Shown here in pieces: positions 7,747 to 12,084 of a DNA stretch of 12,084 bases. The position numbers and the translations under genes are program-made. A model generated the notes under the pieces. That model was not told the origin of the DNA. It saw only the letters and a list, made by a program, of their open reading frames with translations, and did not search any database. Each line of letters opens with the position of its first letter. Position 1 is the stretch's first letter. The DNA comes from Cytophagales bacterium (GTDB lineage: Bacteria; Bacteroidota; Bacteroidia; Cytophagales; MED-G16): contig JAPYTU010000045.1 in assembly GCA_029940715.1 (NCBI GenBank), forward strand, positions 1 through 12,084, read 5' to 3'.

Positions 7747-8500
7747 TAATAAAAAAATAGCTTTAATTACAGGTGCGACATCAGGAATTGGTGAGGCAAC
7801 AACTATATTATTGTCAAATTATTGTTCATTAATAATTTGTGGTAGAAGAAAAGATAAACTCGAAAAATTAGAAAAATCTTTATCTAAAAAAACTAATATA
7901 TTATCTCTTTGCTTTGATGTTAGAGATAAGAAGGTTATTAAAGATAAAATCCAAGGATTAACTAATGATTGGAAATGTATTGATATATTAGTTAATAATG
8001 CTGGTAATGCTCATGGTTTTGATTTAATTCATGAAGGTAATTTAGAAGATTGGGACGCGATGATAGATATTAATGTTAAGGGTTTGTTGTATGTTACTAA
8101 ATCAGTTGTTCCTCTTATGGTTAAAAGAAAAAGTGGAATAATAATTAATATTGGTTCAATAGCAGGAAAAGAAGTTTATACTAAGGGAAATGTTTATTGT
8201 GCATCAAAATTTGCAGTAGATGCAATTTCTAAAGGGATGAGATTGGATTTGAATAATTTTAATATAAAGGTTACATCTATTAATCCAGGATTAGTAGAAA
8301 CAGAGTTTTCTATGGTTAGATTTAAAAATAATATAGATAAAGCAAGAAATGTTTACAAAGGTATGCAACCTTTAAAAGCAAATGATGTAGCTGAGATTAT
8401 TGATTTCATAATAAAAAGACCTGATAATATTTGTATTAGTGATATAAGCATACTTCCTAAGTCTCAAGCATCTTCTACAGTTGTTAAAAGATCTGATTAA
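7733..8500 (+). CDS. YdfG-like short-chain dehydrogenase/reductase (SDR), GTG start overlapping porT
   Basis: NAD(P)-dependent oxidoreductase of the classical SDR family, closest in pattern to YdfG-type 3-hydroxy acid/malonic semialdehyde/serine dehydrogenases; the true substrate is not known. From GTG 7733 the product is 255 residues, the usual size. Seen are the cofactor motif TGATSGIG (13-20), paired arginines after the second strand (CGRRK), which favour NADP(H), NNAG (88-91), and catalytic Ser142 in NIGSIAG, Tyr155 and Lys159 in YCASK. The C-terminal ILPKSQASSTVV resembles the YdfG tail. The only upstream ATG in frame (7667) lies 80 bp inside porT and would add an unlikely hydrophobic leader; GTG 7733 places about seven residues before the first strand, as in relatives. 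It overlaps porT by 14 bp, implying translational coupling. Confidence 0.88.
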   Translation: MGLNNNKKIALITGATSGIGEATTILLSNYCSLIICGRRKDKLEKLEKSLSKKTNILSLCFDVRDKKVIKDKIQGLTNDWKCIDILVNNAGNAHGFDLIHEGNLEDWDAMIDINVKGLLYVTKSVVPLMVKRKSGIIINIGSIAGKEVYTKGNVYCASKFAVDAISKGMRLDLNNFNIKVTSINPGLVETEFSMVRFKNNIDKARNVYKGMQPLKANDVAEIIDFIIKRPDNICISDISILPKSQASSTVVKRSD

Positions 8501-8528
8501 TATTTTAAAATATACTAAACAACAAGTT

Positions 8529-9857
8529 ATGTTAAACAGGATATTAATAATAGGAGCTGGAAAATCATCTCCATTTTTAATTGAATACTTATATGAAAGA
8601 AGATTTAATTTAAATATTGATCTTACTGTATTGGCAGATAAAAAACCTGATTATTTAGAGAAAAATTTTAAAGATTTAAATTTTATAAAAGTAAATATTA
8701 ATGATTCAAATGTTTTAAAAGGTTTAGTTGATAAGTCTTACATTGTAATTAGTTTATTGCCACCAATACTTCATTTTAAAATTGCTCAAATTTGTTCGGA
8801 AGTAGGAGTTAATATGATAACGGCTTCTTACTTAGATGAAAACATTAAAAAATTAAATGATTCTTTTTTAAAAAATGATTCTTTTTTATTTATGGAAATG
8901 GGACTTGATCCAGGAATAGATCATATGTCTGCAATGAAAGTTATAGATGAATTAAAAATTACTTCTGAAATATTAGAATTCGAATCATATACTGGTGGTT
9001 TAATTGATTATGATAAAGAGGAAAATCCTTGGGGATATAAATTTACTTGGAATCCTATGAATGTAATTTTAGCAGGATCAGATGATGCTTATTATATTGA
9101 AAATTATAAGAAAGTTTTTGTTCCTTATAAAAAAATATTTAAAAACATAAAGGATATAAATATTCCTGGAGTTGGTCATTTTGAAGGTTATCCTAATAGA
9201 GATTCTCTAAAATATAAAGATTTATATAAACTTGATAAGATTAAAAATTTGCGAAGAGGAACACTAAGAAATAAGAGCTTTTGTAGTTCTTGGAATATTT
9301 TTGTTCAATTAGGTTTAACAGATAATGATTTTGTTATAAATAATGCAAATAAGATGAGTCATTTCGATTTTTTTAGTATGACAAAATTTTCCAAAGACAA
9401 GTCTTCTTTTTTAAGATTTATCCAAGATGAATATAATTTAGAAAATGATTGTGACGAAATTAATAATTTGAAATGGATTGGTATGTTTTCAGATGAAAAA
9501 ATATTTTTATCTAGTGGCACTTCAGCTGAAATATTGTTGCATATTATAAATAAAAAGTGGACATTAAATGATAATGAGGTTGATTTAATAGTTATGTATC
9601 ATAAATTTATATTTGAAGAAAATGGTATTAAAAAAGTGTTATTTTCTTATCTTAAAGTAAGAGGAGAAAACAAAATTAAAACTGCTATGGCTAAGACAGT
9701 TGGTCTTCCAATTGCAATTCTTGTTGAATATATAATAGAGAGCGGATTACAAATTAAGGGAATTAATTTACCATTTGATAAAAAAATTTATACTCCAGTT
9801 CTTAATAAATTAAAATATAATGGTATTTCTTTTGAAGAGAAAGTATTTAGAATTTAA
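8529..9857 (+). CDS. Saccharopine dehydrogenase-like (Lys9-type) oxidoreductase
   Basis: Two-domain dehydrogenase of the saccharopine dehydrogenase (glutamate-forming) family, which interconverts saccharopine with glutamate and aminoadipate semialdehyde in lysine degradation; that role in this organism is inferred. The 442-residue product begins MLNRILIIGAGKSS with a Rossmann glycine motif (about 9-13). TASYLDE (98-104) and MGLDPGIDHMSAM (about 124-136) are hallmarks of the family, followed by the long catalytic domain (ESYTGGLIDYD, YKFTWNPMNVILAG, KFEGYxNRDSLKY-like GHFEGYPNRDSLKY, WNIFVQLGLTDN) and AMAKTVGLPIAI near the end. ATG 8529 is preferred because an upstream ATG (8481) would add 16 residues before the Rossmann fold and overlap the SDR gene. 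It follows the SDR by 28 bp. Its stop region overlaps the end of accC by 11 bp on the opposite strand. Confidence 0.9.
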   Translation: MLNRILIIGAGKSSPFLIEYLYERRFNLNIDLTVLADKKPDYLEKNFKDLNFIKVNINDSNVLKGLVDKSYIVISLLPPILHFKIAQICSEVGVNMITASYLDENIKKLNDSFLKNDSFLFMEMGLDPGIDHMSAMKVIDELKITSEILEFESYTGGLIDYDKEENPWGYKFTWNPMNVILAGSDDAYYIENYKKVFVPYKKIFKNIKDINIPGVGHFEGYPNRDSLKYKDLYKLDKIKNLRRGTLRNKSFCSSWNIFVQLGLTDNDFVINNANKMSHFDFFSMTKFSKDKSSFLRFIQDEYNLENDCDEINNLKWIGMFSDEKIFLSSGTSAEILLHIINKKWTLNDNEVDLIVMYHKFIFEENGIKKVLFSYLKVRGENKIKTAMAKTVGLPIAILVEYIIESGLQIKGINLPFDKKIYTPVLNKLKYNGISFEEKVFRI

Positions 9858-11181
9858 AAGTTTCCATAAAATTAGTTGTAAAAATTCCTGATTTGAATTT
9901 TTTATTTTTCATTAATTTTATGTGAAAAGGTATTGTCGTTTTTATGCCTTCAATTATAAATTCTTCGAGTGCTCTTTTCATTCTAACAATAGCTTCTTCT
10001 CTTGTTTGATGACTTACAATTAACTTGGCAATCATTGAATCATAATTTGGAGGTACTTCATATCCAGAATAAATATGTGTGTCTACTCTTACTCCATGAC
10101 CTCCTGGTTTATGTAGTGCCGTTATTTTACCTGGTGATGGTCTAAAATTAGCTGATGGATCTTCAGCATTTATTCTGCATTCTATGGAGTGAAGTTTTGG
10201 ATAATAATGTTTTCCTGAAACTTTTACTCCATTGGCAACTTTAATTTGTTCTTTTACTAAATCATAATCTGTTACTTCCTCTGTTATTCCATGTTCTACT
10301 TGAATTCTGGTATTCATTTCCATAAAATAAAAATTTTTATATTTATCAACTAAAAATTCAATTGTACCAGCACCCTCATATTTAATGAATTTACCAGCCT
10401 TTACAGCAGCTTCTCCCATTTTATCTCTTAATTTTTTATTAACAATTGGAGAAGGTGTTTCTTCAACTAATTTTTGATGCCTTCTTTGTATAGAACAATC
10501 TCTTTCAGATAAATGACTAACATTTCCATATTGATCACCTATAATTTGAATTTCTATATGGTGCGGTTCTTCAATAAATTTTTCTAAATACAAACCTGAA
10601 TTAGAGAAAGATGCTTCTGATTCAGCTTTTGCTGCATTCCAAGCACTTTCAAATTCACTTTTTTTATTAACAATTCTCATTCCTTTTCCACCGCCACCAG
10701 CTGTTGCTTTAAGAATAATAGGATAATTAATTTTTTTTGCAATTTTTTTACCTTCAGAAATATCTTTGATAAGACCATCTGAACCTGGTATAGTTGGTAT
10801 ACCAGCAGCTTCCATTGTTTTCTTAGCAGAAACTTTGTCACCCATTTTTTGAATCATACTGGAATCAGGTCCAATAAATTTTATTTTATTTTCGTGACAA
10901 ATTTTAGAAAATTCAGCATTTTCAGATAAAAAACCATATCCTGGATGTATTGCATCAGAATTTGTTATTTCTGCAGCTGCTATAATTTTTGATATATTTA
11001 AATATGAATCTTTAGATAATGCAGGGCCTATACAAACAGCTTCATCTGAAAATTTTACGTGTAAACTTTCTTTATCAATAGTTGAATAGACAGAAACAGT
11101 TTTTAAGCCCATTTCTTTACAGCTTCTTATAATTCTCAATGCGATTTCTCCTCTATTTGCTATTAATACTTTAGTTATCAT
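9847..11181 (-). CDS. accC: Biotin carboxylase subunit of acetyl-CoA carboxylase
   Basis: ATP-grasp enzyme that carboxylates biotin on AccB using ATP and bicarbonate, the first half-reaction of acetyl-CoA carboxylase in fatty acid synthesis. The 444-residue product has the standard length (E. coli 449). Seen are the N-terminal Rossmann-like IANRGEIALR (about 7-16), HPGYGFLSEN (79-88), the ATP-binding lysines near 116 and 158, the glycine loop AGGGGKGM (161-168), EMNTRIQVEH (288-297) with catalytic Glu288, Asn290, Arg292, Gln294 and Glu296, and ECRINAEDP (334-342). The residue after EH is Gly298 where most homologues have Pro (EHPVTE). It lies 15 bp downstream of accB in the efp-accB-accC unit, the usual partnership. 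Bacteroidota also carry acyl-CoA carboxylases of this fold; linkage to a stand-alone AccB supports the ACC role. Confidence 0.95.
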   Translation of the reverse strand: MITKVLIANRGEIALRIIRSCKEMGLKTVSVYSTIDKESLHVKFSDEAVCIGPALSKDSYLNISKIIAAAEITNSDAIHPGYGFLSENAEFSKICHENKIKFIGPDSSMIQKMGDKVSAKKTMEAAGIPTIPGSDGLIKDISEGKKIAKKINYPIILKATAGGGGKGMRIVNKKSEFESAWNAAKAESEASFSNSGLYLEKFIEEPHHIEIQIIGDQYGNVSHLSERDCSIQRRHQKLVEETPSPIVNKKLRDKMGEAAVKAGKFIKYEGAGTIEFLVDKYKNFYFMEMNTRIQVEHGITEEVTDYDLVKEQIKVANGVKVSGKHYYPKLHSIECRINAEDPSANFRPSPGKITALHKPGGHGVRVDTHIYSGYEVPPNYDSMIAKLIVSHQTREEAIVRMKRALEEFIIEGIKTTIPFHIKLMKNKKFKSGIFTTNFMETFKF

Positions 11182-11196
11182 ATCAAATAAAATAAT

Positions 11197-11640
11197 TTAA
11201 CTAGGATTAATTATAAATAAAGGTTGGTCAAATTCAACCGGAGAAGTATCATCAATAAGTATTTTAATTACTTTTCCAGAAAATTCTGATTCTATTTCAT
11301 TAAATAATTTCATTGCTTCAATTATACAAATGGTTTGTCCTGCATTAATTGTATCTCCTTCATTAATATATGGTTCACTTTCAGGATTTGGAGATAGGTA
11401 AAGTGTTCCAATCATAGGTGATTTGATAGTTATGTGATTAGTTTCAATTTCACTTTCTTCAGTAAGTTTTGTTTCATCATTTTCTATTTCAACAGGAATA
11501 TTTTTTTTTTCTTTTAATTGTGTTACTTCAGAATTATTTTTCTTAACGCGAATTTTATAATTTTCTGTTTCAATGCTTACATCATCAAGATCAGTTTTTT
11601 TGATAAAATTTATAATGTCTTGAATTTCCTTAATATTCAT
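11197..11640 (-). CDS. accB: Biotin carboxyl carrier protein of acetyl-CoA carboxylase
   Basis: Carries covalent biotin between biotin carboxylase and carboxyltransferase. The 147-residue protein has a short N-terminal helical segment (1-35), a charged linker (about 36-68) and a C-terminal biotinyl domain (about 70-147) with the biotinylation motif IEAMKLFNEIE. Lys111 is the predicted attachment residue, set between the paired hydrophobic strands; the SPNPESEPYI loop before it may match the 'thumb' found in AccB-type domains. The linker contains mostly Glu, Lys, Asn and Thr rather than the Ala/Pro-rich stretch of many BCCPs, which may reflect AT-biased composition. It lies 20 bp after the end of efp and 15 bp before accC, so the three are probably one transcript read leftward. 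Confidence 0.95.
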   Translation of the reverse strand: MNIKEIQDIINFIKKTDLDDVSIETENYKIRVKKNNSEVTQLKEKKNIPVEIENDETKLTEESEIETNHITIKSPMIGTLYLSPNPESEPYINEGDTINAGQTICIIEAMKLFNEIESEFSGKVIKILIDDTSPVEFDQPLFIINPS

Positions 11641-11660
11641 AAATGTAAATTTAGCAATAT

Positions 11661-12084
11661 TTATTTTACTCTTTCAATATATTTTCCTTGCTTAGTATCT
11701 ACTTTGATTTTGTCATTTTCATTTATAAACAAAGGAACTTGTATTTCTTCTCCTGTTTCTATTTTAGCATTTTTTGTAGCATTTGTTGCAGTATCTCCTT
11801 TAACTCCCGGTTCTGCATAAATTATTTTAGTTTCAATGCTAAGGGGTAATTCACAACTTAAAATATCTCCTTTTTCTTCATGGATTAAAATGTCAACTTC
11901 TAAACCATCTGTTAGAAATTTAGGATGATCAATTAATTTTTTTTGAATCGATATTTGTTCAAAATTAGATGAATCCATAAAATGAAAATCTTCTCCATCT
12001 TTATATAAAAATTGGTGTGTTCTTTTTTGTACTCGAGCAGTTATTATTTTGTGTCCAGATGGAAAAGTATTGTCAATAACTTTT
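11661..12084 (-). CDS. efp: Translation elongation factor P, 5' end outside the window
   Basis: EF-P binds ribosomes stalled at consecutive prolines and helps peptide bond formation. The frame is open to the right edge of the window: codons upstream of the Met at 11978 read KVIDNTFPSGHKIITARVQKR and then THQFLYKDGEDFHFMDSSNFEQ, the classical EF-P middle region, so that Met is internal and the true start is beyond 12084. About 140 of the usual 185-190 residues are visible, covering the end of the KOW domain and both OB domains (PLSIETKIIYAEPGVKGDTATNATKNAKIETGEEIQVPLFIN). The loop with the modified lysine or arginine is off the window, so its modification type cannot be judged. It is the upstream visible gene of the efp-accB-accC unit. 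Confidence 0.95.
   Translation of the reverse strand, partial: KVIDNTFPSGHKIITARVQKRTHQFLYKDGEDFHFMDSSNFEQISIQKKLIDHPKFLTDGLEVDILIHEEKGDILSCELPLSIETKIIYAEPGVKGDTATNATKNAKIETGEEIQVPLFINENDKIKVDTKQGKYIERVK

Noticed and set aside
11518..11820. Plus-strand 100-codon open frame across accB and efp
   Set aside because: Antisense to two recognised genes and lacks any family signal; Phe/Ile-rich composition is typical of the complement of Lys/Asn-rich coding sequence.
1..12084. A defence island, phage, transposon, CRISPR array or biosynthetic cluster
   Set aside because: All genes belong to core or common accessory families, with no integrase, transposase, inverted repeats, spaced direct repeats or synthase modules visible.

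Overview
The window is about 12 kb of strongly AT-rich, very compact bacterial chromosome. Gene content points to the Bacteroidota, most likely a streamlined flavobacterium-like lineage. The markers are a PorT-type outer-membrane protein of the type IX secretion system, a Flavobacteria-style saccharopine dehydrogenase, Bacteroidota-type accB/accC with an EAMKL biotin site, and start codons that lack a well-placed Shine-Dalgarno sequence. The AT-rich, near-gapless layout and an NhaC sodium/proton antiporter would suit a free-living marine cell, but habitat is inference. No mobile element, tRNA, rRNA, CRISPR array or defence locus was seen.

The genes form four blocks. Block 1 (+, 1-5418): the 3' part of ilvE (branched-chain aminotransferase), then prfB (release factor 2, read through a classical programmed +1 frameshift at 1070-1076), nhaC, and a secreted glycoside hydrolase family 2 enzyme interrupted by an in-frame TAA 39 codons before the evident natural end. 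Block 2 (-, 5470-6964): engB then rsgA, two ribosome-assembly GTPases one base apart. Block 3 (+, 7033-9857): porT, a YdfG-like short-chain dehydrogenase whose best start is a GTG inside porT, and a saccharopine dehydrogenase-like enzyme. Block 4 (-, 9847-12084): efp (5' part off the window), accB and accC, linking translation elongation factor P to the biotin carrier and biotin carboxylase of fatty acid synthesis.

The block junctions are tight. Blocks 1 and 2 converge over about 50 bp that contain an AT-rich hairpin with a T-tract. Blocks 2 and 3 diverge from a 68 bp control region. Blocks 3 and 4 converge with an 11 bp overlap of coding ends. No stretch above 300 bases is truly gene-free: 1011-1343 looks empty only if the prfB frameshift is missed.

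Most of the window is ordinary core genome, and I see no convincing undescribed system. The points most worth checking are the nonsense codon in the GH2 gene, the RF2 frameshift site as the one well-placed anti-Shine-Dalgarno match in a lineage that largely ignores such signals at starts, the GTG/overlapping start of the dehydrogenase, and a glycine in place of the usual proline in the biotin carboxylase active-site motif.
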